Assembly (NCBI GenBank): GCA_964464925.1
Contig: CAYXLI010000004.1
Location: 62,001 to 126,000 of the forward strand
From: CAYXLI01 sp964464925
Lineage (GTDB): Bacteria; Acidobacteriota; Terriglobia; Bryobacterales; Bryobacteraceae
Direction of reading: 5' to 3'
DNA length: 64,000 nucleotides
Of the stretch, positions 8,133 to 16,704 are shown piece by piece. Position numbers and translations under genes: made by a program. The notes below the pieces were generated by a model. The model had not been told where the DNA came from. It saw nothing but the letters and a program-made list of their open reading frames with translations, and ran no database searches. Every line of letters begins with the position of its first letter. Within the stretch, counting starts at the first letter, position 1.

Positions 8133-10984
8133 TTTTTGTACTTCTTTCCGCTGCCGCAAGGGCATGGGTCGTTGCGGCCAACCTTGCTGGTGTTGATCAC
8201 CTGCTGATTTGTCGATGCGCTTCCGTCGCCGCCCGTAAACTGGATATCGGCGAGTTCCTTGTCCTTCTTCTTTTGGATGTTCCGCGTCACGTCCACAAAG
8301 GACTGCTGCGCGGCCTTCACGTCATGAGACGGTGCGGCGCCGCCGTTAGTTCCCGCATGTACCGGCTCCGGCGTCTCGTCTTCGTCCTCGTCGATGTCCG
8401 GATACGGCATAGACGGCGGTGTGCCTTCATAAGGCTGCATGAAGAACAGGAAACGGATGGTCTCGTCCTCGATCCGGTCCATCATGTCCGAGAACAGCGT
8501 GAAGGATTCCTTCTTGTACTCGACCAGCGGATCCTTCTGACCATACCCGCGCAGCCCAATGCCTTCCTTCAAATGGTCCATCGACAGCAGGTGGTCTTTC
8601 CACTGATTGTCGATGACGTTCAGCATCACCATACGCTCGGTCTCACGAAGGATTTCGGCGCCGTCCGGCCCCAGCATGCTTTCCTTCTCGCCGTATTTGG
8701 CGATGCACTGCTTGTAGATGGCGTCTTCGGCTTCTTCACGGGCCATATGCGAAAGTTCGCCCGTGTTGATCTTGACGCCGAACTGGGTCAGAACATCGGT
8801 CTGCAACCCATCCCAATCCCAGCTATGCGGAGCCGTCCCTTCCGGCAGGCGGTTGTCGATGAAGGCGCCCAGAATTCCCCTTACGATCTCGAGGATCCGC
8901 TCCTTCATGTCCTGCCCTTCGAGCAGCGCACGGCGCATTCCGTAAACAGCCTGACGCTGTTTGTTCATGACGTCGTCGTACTCGAGGATGTGTTTTCGGG
9001 ATGCGAAGTTCTGCGCTTCCACGGCTTTCTGCGCTGCCGCGATCCGCTTCGTAATCAGCTTCGACTCGATCGGCACGTCTTCTTCCATGCCGAGCCGCAG
9101 CATCAGATTCTGAATACGCTCGCCTCCGAAAATGCGCAGCAGATCGTCCTGCAGGGAGAGATAAAACTTCGCGCTGCCAGGATCGCCCTGGCGGCCGGCT
9201 CGTCCGCGGAGCTGGTTGTCGATACGCCGCGATTCGTGCCGCTCAGTGCCGACGATGTGAAGGCCACCGAGATTCACCACTTCCTCGTGCTCCTTCGCCG
9301 TCTCCTCTTTATAGCGGGTGAACACGGCATCCCATTCGGTGCGCTCCGGCGAACCTACATGACAGGTCTGCATGTAGTCGGCATTCTTGCCTTGCTTGCG
9401 CAGCGATTCCTTCGCCATGAACTCAGGATTGCCGCCCAGCAGAATATCGGTACCGCGGCCGGCCATGTTCGTGGAAACCGTCACCATGCCCTTGCGGCCC
9501 GCCTGGGCCACGATGAGTGCCTCACGCTCGTGATTCTTAGCGTTCAGCACTTCGTGACGCACGCCGATCTTCTTCAGAAGCGACGAGAGCCGCTCCGACT
9601 TCTCGACCGAGATCGTACCGACCAGCACGGGCTGGCCCTTCTCGTGCAGTTCCTTGATTTCCTTTGCCGCATTTCGGAACTTTTCTTCCTCCGTGCGGTA
9701 CACGATGTCCTGGAATTCCTTGCGCTGCAACGCCCGGTTGGTCGGAATGACCGTGACTTCCAGCTTGTAGATCTTGTAAAACTCCTGAGCTTCCGTCTCG
9801 GCCGTACCGGTCATACCGGCCAGCTTCTTGTACATACGGAAGTAGTTCTGGAAGGTGATGGTGGCCAGCGTCTGGTTTTCACGCTGAATCTTGACGCCTT
9901 CCTTGGCTTCGATCGCCTGATGCAGGCCATCGCTCCAGCGGCGGCCCGGCATGATGCGGCCCGTGAACTCGTCCACGATTACCACTTCGGCTTCGCCGTC
10001 CTCGCCCGGCTGCACCAGATAATCCTTGTCGCGCTGGAACAGCACGTGCGCCTTCAATGCGGCTTCCACGTGGTGCTTCCATTCGATCGTGTGCAGATCG
10101 TAGATGTTCGGCAGGCCGAGCAGCCGTGCGCACTTGTCGAAGCCCTCATCGGTCAAAGCCACTGCACGGTGCTTTTCCTCCACCGTATAGTCGCCCGTCA
10201 GGTACTTCTCGCCTGGCTCTTTGCCTTCAATGACTTCACCGCGGATCAGCTTCGGAATGATCCGGTTGACCTTATAGTATTTATCCGTCGATTCTTCGCT
10301 CGGACCCGAAATGATCAGCGGGGTACGCGCTTCGTCGATCAGGATCGAATCGACTTCGTCGACGATGGCGAAGTGATGCTCGCGCTGGACGCAATCGGCC
10401 AGCCGGAACTTCATGTTGTCGCGAAGATAGTCGAACCCGTACTCGTTGTTCGTGCCGTACGTGATATCGCAGGCGTAGGCAGCCCGGCGCTCCTCGTCAT
10501 CGAGGTCGTGCACAATCACGCCGACCGTCAGACCGAGGAATTTATAAATCCGGCCCATCCACTCCGAGTCGCGGCGGGCAAGGTAATCATTGACCGTGAC
10601 GACGTGGACGCCCTTGCCTTCGAGGGCGTTGAGATATACGGGCAGCGTCGCGACCAGCGTTTTACCTTCACCGGTTCGCATTTCGGCGATCTTGCCTTTG
10701 TGGAGCACCATGCCGCCAATTAACTGTACGTCGAAGTGGCGCATATTGAGGGCACGGCGCCCTGCTTCGCGCACAACGGCGAACGCTTCGATCATCAAAT
10801 CGTCAAGCGTCTCGCCATTGGCAAGACGCTGTCTGAATTCCTGTGTCTTGGCGGCTAACTCCTCATCGGAAAGAGCCTGCATCCCGGGCTCTTTGTCATT
10901 GATGGCGGCCACCATCGGGCGCAGAGCTTTCACCTCGCGCTCGTTCTTTGTTCCAAATACTTTCGCTAACAGCGTATCGATCAT
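8117..10984 (-). CDS. secA: Preprotein translocase ATPase SecA
   Basis: A 955-residue motor that drives preproteins through SecYEG. Features seen: N-terminal MIDTLLAKVFG; the Walker A in MRTGEGKTLVATLPVYLNAL (about 100-120); the DEAD-motor Walker B/ DEVDSILIDEARTPLIISG; the MAGRGTDILLGGNPE helicase motif; and GRAGRQGDPGSAKFYLSL in the second motor domain. The C-terminal linker is acidic, and the extreme C-terminus has the zinc and SecB-binding motif CPCGSGKKYKKCHG. ATG at 10984 has AGGA about 8 nt upstream (in GGTAGGAATACG). The gene is 60 nt downstream of a small secreted protein gene and overlaps the DUF6599-like gene by 16 nt. A long open frame on the opposite strand is a composition artefact. 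Confidence 0.98.
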   Translation of the reverse strand: MIDTLLAKVFGTKNEREVKALRPMVAAINDKEPGMQALSDEELAAKTQEFRQRLANGETLDDLMIEAFAVVREAGRRALNMRHFDVQLIGGMVLHKGKIAEMRTGEGKTLVATLPVYLNALEGKGVHVVTVNDYLARRDSEWMGRIYKFLGLTVGVIVHDLDDEERRAAYACDITYGTNNEYGFDYLRDNMKFRLADCVQREHHFAIVDEVDSILIDEARTPLIISGPSEESTDKYYKVNRIIPKLIRGEVIEGKEPGEKYLTGDYTVEEKHRAVALTDEGFDKCARLLGLPNIYDLHTIEWKHHVEAALKAHVLFQRDKDYLVQPGEDGEAEVVIVDEFTGRIMPGRRWSDGLHQAIEAKEGVKIQRENQTLATITFQNYFRMYKKLAGMTGTAETEAQEFYKIYKLEVTVIPTNRALQRKEFQDIVYRTEEEKFRNAAKEIKELHEKGQPVLVGTISVEKSERLSSLLKKIGVRHEVLNAKNHEREALIVAQAGRKGMVTVSTNMAGRGTDILLGGNPEFMAKESLRKQGKNADYMQTCHVGSPERTEWDAVFTRYKEETAKEHEEVVNLGGLHIVGTERHESRRIDNQLRGRAGRQGDPGSAKFYLSLQDDLLRIFGGERIQNLMLRLGMEEDVPIESKLITKRIAAAQKAVEAQNFASRKHILEYDDVMNKQRQAVYGMRRALLEGQDMKERILEIVRGILGAFIDNRLPEGTAPHSWDWDGLQTDVLTQFGVKINTGELSHMAREEAEDAIYKQCIAKYGEKESMLGPDGAEILRETERMVMLNVIDNQWKDHLLSMDHLKEGIGLRGYGQKDPLVEYKKESFTLFSDMMDRIEDETIRFLFFMQPYEGTPPSMPYPDIDEDEDETPEPVHAGTNGGAAPSHDVKAAQQSFVDVTRNIQKKKDKELADIQFTGGDGSASTNQQVINTSKVGRNDPCPCGSGKKYKKCHGA

Positions 10985-11044
10985 GGACGTATTCCTACCT
11001 ATTCACCAAGAGCTTCTCGTAAAGGGGCGCGAAGAGAGCGCGGC

Positions 11045-11374
11045 TTACGAGCGCAGATCGAATTGCGTAGCGCGTTTGTGGCTCAGGGAAAAGAGCCACA
11101 CAGGAACCGGAGACGCTGTCCCGGCCGATGGTTCGTGGGTCGTACCGGCGGACCAGGCGATGGGAGTGCTCGCCAACACAAAGCCGCCGTGAGAGATGCC
11201 GTGCGGCGGAACCTGCTGATGCGCTTCCGCCGGAATCAGATCGGCGCTGGGGCCGCTGGGATGTGCCGCCGCATGCGCCACCGCCATCAGCGGAAACATT
11301 CCGGCCTTAGCGCTGAGCGAAGAGATCAGCAGACAAAGGGCCGACAATGTTCCGTAGCGGATGAGACTGGCCAT
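11045..11374 (-). CDS. Small secreted protein directly upstream of secA (SecM-like position)
   Basis: A 109-residue protein from ATG at 11374, chosen over GTG at 11383 because GGGAG lies 8 nt upstream of the ATG. The N-terminus MASLIRYG then TLSALCLLISSLSAKA is a signal peptide. The rest is Ala/Pro/His/Ser-rich with no known fold. The C-terminus has PVW (91-93), seven residues, then RA (101-102); E. coli SecM's arrest segment has PVW, seven residues, then RAGP. Here G and P are replaced by T and Q and the upstream Phe is Ser, so the match is partial. The stop codon is 60 nt from secA. It may be a secretion-sensing leader of secA, or just a small envelope protein. The gene starts 40 nt after the beta-barrel gene. 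Confidence 0.6.
   Translation of the reverse strand: MASLIRYGTLSALCLLISSLSAKAGMFPLMAVAHAAAHPSGPSADLIPAEAHQQVPPHGISHGGFVLASTPIAWSAGTTHEPSAGTASPVPVWLFSLSHKRATQFDLRS
11077..11100 (-). promoter_or_regulatory. Perfect 8-bp hairpin at the end of the secA-upstream ORF
   Basis: TGTGGCTC and GAGCCACA are separated by 8 nt. On the mRNA (minus strand) the hairpin covers the codons for V-W-L-F-S-L-S-H-K, just before the R-A codons, and ends about 90 nt before the secA start. No T-run follows, so it is not a terminator. Its place inside the candidate arrest segment fits a translational switch, but it may be chance. Confidence 0.4.
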
Positions 11375-11414
11375 TAGGGGCACTCCCTACGATTTTAGCA
11401 TTGAAAGCGTCCTG

Positions 11415-12203
11415 CTAATCCGATCGGCCGGCGTGAGAACCGAAGCTGAAACGCCGCCCTAGGATCATTTTCACCAGCAAATGGTCTGTGCTGTGGGTGA
11501 TTCCCACACCGACTCCGAAATTGAATTCCCAATTGGGCCCGAGGTTCAAGTCAATGGCGGGCAGGATTTGCTGCTCCTGCTCGCGCAACGGGTCAAAACC
11601 GGTGATCGGACCCAGCGCGCCATAGTATTCCAGGCCGGCGTTCACGCGTTTGGTGATGTCGTAACCGATCTTGAAATTCGGGGAGAATGTGACTCCCTGG
11701 CTTACGCCGGGGCCGTGAAAGGAGCGGTCCACTGACGGATTGAACGACAGGTAGGTGTGTCCGAGTTGCTTGTCAACAATAGGCCGGATTTCCCAGGTCC
11801 AGGTATCCTGGCTGAACGCGGGACGTTGGTAGCCGAACTCCATCGACAGGCTCGCGCCTACAGGCCAATGCCACGATTCCGGTGCACGCACCCGAGGGCG
11901 GATGTGGTCTCCAACCCACTGCCAGCCGTATCCCGGATTGGCGCTGGTAAACACGTAAAAGCCGGTTTCGAACCAGTTGTTCCATCCGCGTGTGACCTCT
12001 ATAGTTTCGTGGAACGCATGCTGTGTCGGCAGAACGGGACCGACCTTTTCCTTTGAGCCGCTGATCGTGAGATTGCTGTGCAGTTCCACCATCGTCCGGC
12101 CCGCTGGAACGGTTTCTGAGCCGTAGACCTGAACTTCATAGTTTTCCTGCGCGTGGGCCCAAACGCTCAAAGAAAAGAAAAGCAGAACCAGCCTGTACAG
12201 CAT
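11415..12203 (-). CDS. Outer-membrane beta-barrel protein
   Basis: A 262-residue exported protein. The signal peptide is MLYRLVLLFFSLSVWAHAQ, cleaved near residue 19. The mature part is rich in aromatic residues and alternating amphipathic strands (for example WFETGFYVFTSANPGYGWQWVG; FKIGYDITKRVNAGLEYYG; WEFNFGVGVGITHSTDHLLVKMILGRRF), typical of a barrel of about 10-12 strands as in transporter-like and MetA-pathway-like porins. It has a near-terminal aromatic (RRFSFG) but ends in polar residues, slightly unlike the usual terminal Phe. It is the first gene of a minus-strand group that continues with the small secreted protein and secA. The transported substrate is not predictable. Confidence 0.78.
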   Translation of the reverse strand: MLYRLVLLFFSLSVWAHAQENYEVQVYGSETVPAGRTMVELHSNLTISGSKEKVGPVLPTQHAFHETIEVTRGWNNWFETGFYVFTSANPGYGWQWVGDHIRPRVRAPESWHWPVGASLSMEFGYQRPAFSQDTWTWEIRPIVDKQLGHTYLSFNPSVDRSFHGPGVSQGVTFSPNFKIGYDITKRVNAGLEYYGALGPITGFDPLREQEQQILPAIDLNLGPNWEFNFGVGVGITHSTDHLLVKMILGRRFSFGSHAGRSD

Positions 12204-12447
12204 ATATACACAGGTTAGATGAACGCCGAAGGATCATACAGGCAATCTGATACCACATAATTCTGATTCATCATCGAGGTTGCGCATTACCGGCGTACTG
12301 AATCTCTTGGGTTCTGGGATAGTACGTTCGGGCTACCAGCCGATAGATGGACGTTTCTTTAGCGGCGAACAGATCTCCGACTACACGTTTTAGGCTTGCA
12401 ATGAGGCAGATCCTGCGTAGAGTAGATAGACACAGGAGAACGCGAAC

Positions 12448-14400
12448 ATGTTCAAACGGGTGGTAGTGTCCTTATGCGCGCTGGTGTGCTTACGCGCACA
12501 GGACGCGAGCGATCGCTTCTACAATGCGATACGCAGTAACGATGTGGCCGGGTTACGGCAGTTGATCGAGGCGAATGGGCCGAATACGAAGGACAAGCGG
12601 GACACAACTCCCCTGATGTATGCGGCGGCCGTGGGCAGCGCGGAAGCGATGCGGATGCTACTGGACGCGGGCGCGGATGCCAAAGCAAAGAATGCGCTGG
12701 ACGCGACGGCTCTACACTGGTGCGCGGGCGACTTCGAGAAAGTGCGCATGCTCGTGGCGAAGGGGGCGGACGTGAATGCCGTGGCAAAGTCGGGAAGGGC
12801 GCCGCTGGTTCTGGCTGCGTTGCACCCCGGGAATGTCAAGACGGTCGAGTACCTGCTGGAACACGGCGCGAAAGTGAACGTCCAAGGGCCGCCGCCGGTG
12901 ACTCCGCTCATTGCAGCCGTGGAGAGCCGGGATCGGAAAATTGTCGCGCTGCTATTGGAGAAAGGCGCGGACGTGAATGCGTTGGGCGGCGCGGCTCTGA
13001 TCAACGCGGCCGGCACTCAATCACTCGATCTTGTGCGGATGCTACTGGCGAAGGGTGTGAACCCTCATGCCGTGTCGCCGAAGGAAGTTAGTACCGCAGT
13101 GAAGAACGGGCCGATCGCTCTCGGATTCTTTACGCCCCTCCACCTGGCGACGACGTTCGGCCCTCCTGAGTTGGTGAAGACACTGCTGGACGCCGGAGTC
13201 GATGTGAATGCGCAGGATGTGCGCGGCATGACGGCGCTGATGTATGCGGTCTGCAGTGACGAAGCGGATCCGCGAATTGTGAAGATGCTGCTGGACAAAG
13301 GGGCAAACACAACGGTTCGGATGAACACGGGTGAGACCGCAGCGGATTGGGCGAAGAAGTACAACAATCCAGGGATCCTGCCTCTGTTCGGACTGACGAA
13401 GCAAGCTAAAGTTACGGTGGTAAACGCGGCGAGCGCGAAGCCGCCAACAGTGCGGGAGGCCGTTGGCAAGAGCCTGGCACTGCTACAGAAGACGAGTTCC
13501 GGGTTCTTCAAAGAAGGCGGATGCGTCTCCTGCCATGCGCAGGTGATGACGGCGATGGCAGTGAAGGAGGCGCGTGGGAATGGGATTGCCGTGAATGAAG
13601 AGATGGCCGCCGCGGAGTTGAGGAGCGCGCAATTGCAGTGGGCTCCCTTCGAGCAGCGAATGCTGCAGAAACTAGCGTCGCCAGGCGATCCGGATCAGAC
13701 GGAGAACTCTCTTTTCCTATTCGATTTTTCTGGTGCGGAGCCTGACCGCACCACCGACGCGATGATCGTGAACCTGCTGTCGCAGCAACTGGCGGACGGA
13801 CGTTGGCGTGGATTCGGGTTCGCACGGTCGCCGATGGAAGATGGGGATTTCACGAGGACCGCGATGGGAGTTCGCGCGGTGACCCGCTTCGCCATTCCAG
13901 CGCGGAAGGGCGAGATCGAGGCGTCAGTACGGCGGGCAGCCGCCTGGCTGCAGGAGACAGAGCCTGTTTCGATCGAAGATCGCAATATGCAGATTCTGGG
14001 CATGCTGTGGAGCGGGAAGACACAAAATGACGTGCAGAAACGGGCGAAGACTCTTGCTGCTCTGCAACAGGCGGACGGCGGCTGGACGCAGACTCCGTAC
14101 CTCCAATCAGACGCCTACGCGACGGGGGAGACGCTTTATACGCTGCTGCAGACGGGAATGAAGCCTGCGGACCCGGTTTTCCGCAGAGGCGTGGCTTTCC
14201 TGCTGAAAACGCAGAAGGCGGACGGATCGTGGTACGTGGCCAGCCGCGCGCCGAAGTTCCAGCCCTATTTCCAGAGCGGATTCCCGCACGATCACGACCA
14301 GTGGATCTCGATGGCGGCGACGGCATGGGCAACCATGGCCCTGGCCAATGCCGGCTCGGATTCGCTGCGCGCTAGTTCGGGATTCCGAGCTTCCCGGTAA
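12448..14400 (+). CDS. Ankyrin repeats + CxxCH + terpene-cyclase-like toroid protein
   Basis: A 650-residue exported protein. Signal peptide about 1-18 (VVVSLCALVCLRAQ). Residues 22-310 hold about eight ankyrin repeats, each with the TPLMYAA...MLLDAGADAN-type pattern. Residues 359-363 are CVSCH, a single c-type heme motif, in a helical stretch similar to cytochromes. Residues about 430-640 contain two or three QxxDGxW repeats (LADGRWRGFGF, QQADGGWTQTP, QKADGSWYVAS) of the alpha/alpha toroid found in squalene-hopene cyclases and prenyltransferases; the catalytic DxDD is not seen, so cyclase activity is unlikely. AGGAG precedes the ATG by 11 nt. The function is unknown; a periplasmic redox-linked scaffold is one possibility. 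Its 3' end overlaps the convergent TIM-barrel gene by 29 nt. Confidence 0.82.
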   Translation: MFKRVVVSLCALVCLRAQDASDRFYNAIRSNDVAGLRQLIEANGPNTKDKRDTTPLMYAAAVGSAEAMRMLLDAGADAKAKNALDATALHWCAGDFEKVRMLVAKGADVNAVAKSGRAPLVLAALHPGNVKTVEYLLEHGAKVNVQGPPPVTPLIAAVESRDRKIVALLLEKGADVNALGGAALINAAGTQSLDLVRMLLAKGVNPHAVSPKEVSTAVKNGPIALGFFTPLHLATTFGPPELVKTLLDAGVDVNAQDVRGMTALMYAVCSDEADPRIVKMLLDKGANTTVRMNTGETAADWAKKYNNPGILPLFGLTKQAKVTVVNAASAKPPTVREAVGKSLALLQKTSSGFFKEGGCVSCHAQVMTAMAVKEARGNGIAVNEEMAAAELRSAQLQWAPFEQRMLQKLASPGDPDQTENSLFLFDFSGAEPDRTTDAMIVNLLSQQLADGRWRGFGFARSPMEDGDFTRTAMGVRAVTRFAIPARKGEIEASVRRAAAWLQETEPVSIEDRNMQILGMLWSGKTQNDVQKRAKTLAALQQADGGWTQTPYLQSDAYATGETLYTLLQTGMKPADPVFRRGVAFLLKTQKADGSWYVASRAPKFQPYFQSGFPHDHDQWISMAATAWATMALANAGSDSLRASSGFRASR

Positions 14401-15301
14401 GATAGTCCAGGCTGATCTTCGCGCTCTGTTTGGGCGGCTGGAATGGCGATGAATCGAGTTCCACCGTCAGCCAGCCACTCCAATGGATGGTGTCGAGGTC
14501 CGCCTTCAACGCGGGAAAGTCGACGCCGCCCGAACCGAGCGGGAAGAAAGGCGGGTCTTTCTTCATATCGGGACGATCGATCCGTTGTTTCGCTCCGCCG
14601 CGAACTTCGGGCCTGGTGTCCTTCATATGGAACTCGACGATGCGATGGCCGAGCACCTTTGCGAGCTTCACGGGATTGATGCCGGCCATGGTGATGTGGC
14701 CTGTGTCGAGCACGAACCAGACGTTCTGCGGATCGGTGTGTTCGAGAACGTAGTGGATCTCGTGCCCGTTTTCGAACTGGCTCCACATATGCGCGTGCGG
14801 AGCGAACTTGAGGCCAGTCTCAAGGCGAATGCGGCGGCCGAGCTCATCGAGTGTTTGCGCCACCACCTTTAGATCCTCGTCCGTAGTACCTGCGGGACGG
14901 CGCGGGCCGAGGTTGATCTTCAGGTGCGTGCACCCGAAGGGCTTGATGTAGTTGGCGAGGCGCAGATGATCGGCGATGATCTTCTCGCGTTTTGACGCAT
15001 CTTCGAAATGCGATTCGGTGGCGCTGCCTCCGTTGGAGAGCGTGACGAGGCCGACTCCAATTTCAGAGAGCTTGTCTTTGAGTCTTTGGGGCGAGTCGGG
15101 ATAGTAAGCGGGGAAGTAATGGACGAAGGACTCGACGAACTTGTAGCCGACCTCGTGTGCTTCCCGAAAACCGACGAACGGATCCTGCTCCCATCCGCCG
15201 ATGGTGTTGGTGGTAATGCCGATCTTATAACGCGGATCGGCGGCGAACAACGGCAGAGCGGCCGAGGCGAGAAACGAGCGGCGGGTCAGTTCGAATCCCA
15301 T
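14372..15301 (-). CDS. Exported sugar-phosphate-isomerase/epimerase-like TIM barrel
   Basis: A 309-residue protein from ATG at 15301, far inside a longer open frame whose first 90 residues are non-coding in character. The N-terminus TRRSFLASAALPLFAADP looks like a Tat signal. The remainder has xylose-isomerase-like TIM barrel (AP_endonuc_2) features: KIGITTNTIGGW, LKINLGPR, FAPHAHMWSQFENGHEI, VWFVLDTGHITMAG, HRIVEFHMKDTRP and WLTVELDSS, with the Glu/Asp/His metal ligands of the family. The substrate is probably a sugar or inositol derivative in the periplasm, but that is inference. It is divergent from the SMR gene and convergent with, and overlapping, the ankyrin gene. Confidence 0.83.
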   Translation of the reverse strand: MGFELTRRSFLASAALPLFAADPRYKIGITTNTIGGWEQDPFVGFREAHEVGYKFVESFVHYFPAYYPDSPQRLKDKLSEIGVGLVTLSNGGSATESHFEDASKREKIIADHLRLANYIKPFGCTHLKINLGPRRPAGTTDEDLKVVAQTLDELGRRIRLETGLKFAPHAHMWSQFENGHEIHYVLEHTDPQNVWFVLDTGHITMAGINPVKLAKVLGHRIVEFHMKDTRPEVRGGAKQRIDRPDMKKDPPFFPLGSGGVDFPALKADLDTIHWSGWLTVELDSSPFQPPKQSAKISLDYLTGKLGIPN

Positions 15302-15323
15302 GGCGTTGGATACTGTATCGCAT

Positions 15324-15632
15324 ATGGAGTTCCTGTTGCTGGTGGCGGCCTCGGTCTGTTTTGCTTGCGGCGGGCTGGCGATGAAGTTCGCCGATGGCGT
15401 GGCGAAGCCGGGGGCAGCGGCAGCGTTCCTGACGCTATTCGTGACGGGGGCAGTGCTGCAGTCATTCGGGCTGCGAAAGGCGGACCTGGGGGTGGCGTAC
15501 ATTATCGTGCTGGGGCTGGAGGCTGTGCTGACGTTCGCGTTCAGCGTGTGGCTGCTAAAAGAATCGGCCACGGCGACAAGGGTGGTAGCGGTGGTGTTGA
15601 TCCTTTCCGGAGTTGTCCTGCTTCGGCGGTAA
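15324..15632 (+). CDS. Small membrane transporter of the SMR/EmrE type
   Basis: A 102-residue protein of four hydrophobic helices, the size of small multidrug resistance proteins. The first helix MEFLLLVAASVCFACGGLAMKFADG resembles the SMR N-terminus, although the membrane Glu of EmrE (E14) is replaced: there is no Glu at that position in helix 1. Later segments are GVAYIIVLGLEAVLTFAFSVWLLKES, typical of SMR/EamA (the G..Y....G family motif and FxExL-like loop). ATG at 15324 is used; the frame is also open to ATG at 15300. The absence of the membrane acidic residue suggests the SugE-unlike, lipid or metabolite exporter branch, or a partner subunit. Drug export cannot be claimed. Confidence 0.7.
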   Translation: MEFLLLVAASVCFACGGLAMKFADGVAKPGAAAAFLTLFVTGAVLQSFGLRKADLGVAYIIVLGLEAVLTFAFSVWLLKESATATRVVAVVLILSGVVLLRR

Positions 15633-15656
15633 GGAACGCGGGCTTATCCTGAGGCG

Positions 15657-16205
15657 ATGGCCACAGTGATTTCGCTTCTGCGGGGTGTGAACGTCGGGGG
15701 ACATCGCAACCTCAAAATGGATGTACTCCGGGAGGTGTATGAATCGCTCGGATTTGAAGATGTCCGCACGTACGTACAGAGCGGGAATGTGGTGTTTCGA
15801 ACCAAGGGCAACAAGCTGATGGGGCTGGCGTCACGGATAGAATACGCGATCGAGAATGCATTTGGATTCCGGCCGGATGTGATTCTGCGGAGTTGCGAAG
15901 AGATGAAGGCAGTGTTGGGGAGGAACCCGTTCGAGGGACGGGAGGGCGTGGAGCCGAACAAATTGCAGGTGATGTTCCTGGCAGGGGAACCTTGCGAAGA
16001 CGGAGTTACGAAGATTCTCGGGATGAAGACCGATCCGGAAGAAGTGCGGGTTTGCGGACGTGAGTTGTACATCTACTTTCCGCATGGAATGGGGAAAACA
16101 AAGCTGCCCCTGGTTGCGATGGGAAAAGCGCTGAAGACGCCGGGCACCTGCAGGAACTGGAACACGGTGGTGAAGCTCGTGGAGATGGCGGAGGGGCAGG
16201 CCTGA
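15657..16205 (+). CDS. DUF1697 family protein
   Basis: A 182-residue cytoplasmic protein that matches DUF1697 along its full length. Conserved features are the start (ISLLRGVNVGGHRNLKMDVLREVYESLGFEDVRTYVQSGNVVF), the middle NPFEGREGVEPNKLQVMFLAG, and the end MGKALKTPGTCRNWNTVVKL. The function of DUF1697 proteins is not known. The ATG at 15657 follows the SMR stop by 24 nt, and the next gene follows after 13 nt, so these genes may form a transcription unit ending with mutY. Confidence 0.92.
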   Translation: MATVISLLRGVNVGGHRNLKMDVLREVYESLGFEDVRTYVQSGNVVFRTKGNKLMGLASRIEYAIENAFGFRPDVILRSCEEMKAVLGRNPFEGREGVEPNKLQVMFLAGEPCEDGVTKILGMKTDPEEVRVCGRELYIYFPHGMGKTKLPLVAMGKALKTPGTCRNWNTVVKLVEMAEGQA

Positions 16206-16218
16206 AGGCCGGTACGGG

Positions 16219-16704
16219 ATGAAGGTCGGGCTGATGTCGGACACGCATGGATTTCTGGACGAGGCATTGTTCGAATATTTCGGAGAATGCGATGAGATCT
16301 GGCATGCGGGCGATTTCGGATCCATAGAAGTATTGCAGCAGCTGGAAGCATTCAGACGTGTCCGAGGCGTCTCCGGAAATGTGGATGGCGCACCAATACG
16401 GGCGGCGGTGCCGGAGGAACTCGAGTGGGATTGCGAGGGCATGCGCGTCTATATGACACACATTGCAGTCAAGAAGGAAGTAATACGACGAAAGCCGAAT
16501 CTATTCGTCTGCGGGCATTCCCACATTTTGAAAGTGGCCCGGGAATCCGGCTATCTGTACATGAATCCGGGCGCGTGCGGCCACAACGGTTGGCACAAGG
16601 TGCGGACTGCTTTGCGTTTTCGGATAGAGGCCGGAAAGGTCAGCGATGTGATGGCCATTGAACTGGGGCCGCGCGGACGCAAAGGTACTATGAAGAAACC
16701 GTGA
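16219..16704 (+). CDS. YfcE/MJ0936-type metallophosphoesterase
   Basis: A 161-residue calcineurin-like phosphoesterase. The dinuclear-metal motifs occur in order: SDTHG (7-11), HAGDFGS, SGNVD, THI and GHSH. The fold and length match YfcE and archaeal MJ0936, which hydrolyse phosphodiesters in vitro; the natural substrate is uncertain. The gene ends in a 4-nt overlap with mutY (GTGA), so the two are translationally coupled, but a functional link to DNA repair is not established. Confidence 0.92.
   Translation: MKVGLMSDTHGFLDEALFEYFGECDEIWHAGDFGSIEVLQQLEAFRRVRGVSGNVDGAPIRAAVPEELEWDCEGMRVYMTHIAVKKEVIRRKPNLFVCGHSHILKVARESGYLYMNPGACGHNGWHKVRTALRFRIEAGKVSDVMAIELGPRGRKGTMKKP

Noticed and set aside
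8111..10723. An 870-codon open frame on the plus strand opposite secA
   Set aside because: It is the mirror of a GC-rich, strongly biased gene. The translation has no family resemblance or ribosome site, and secA on the minus strand is certain.
15285..15305. GTTCGAATCC resembling the T-loop of a tRNA
   Set aside because: The flanking bases do not form a T stem, no anticodon or acceptor arm is present, and the region encodes the start of the TIM-barrel protein.
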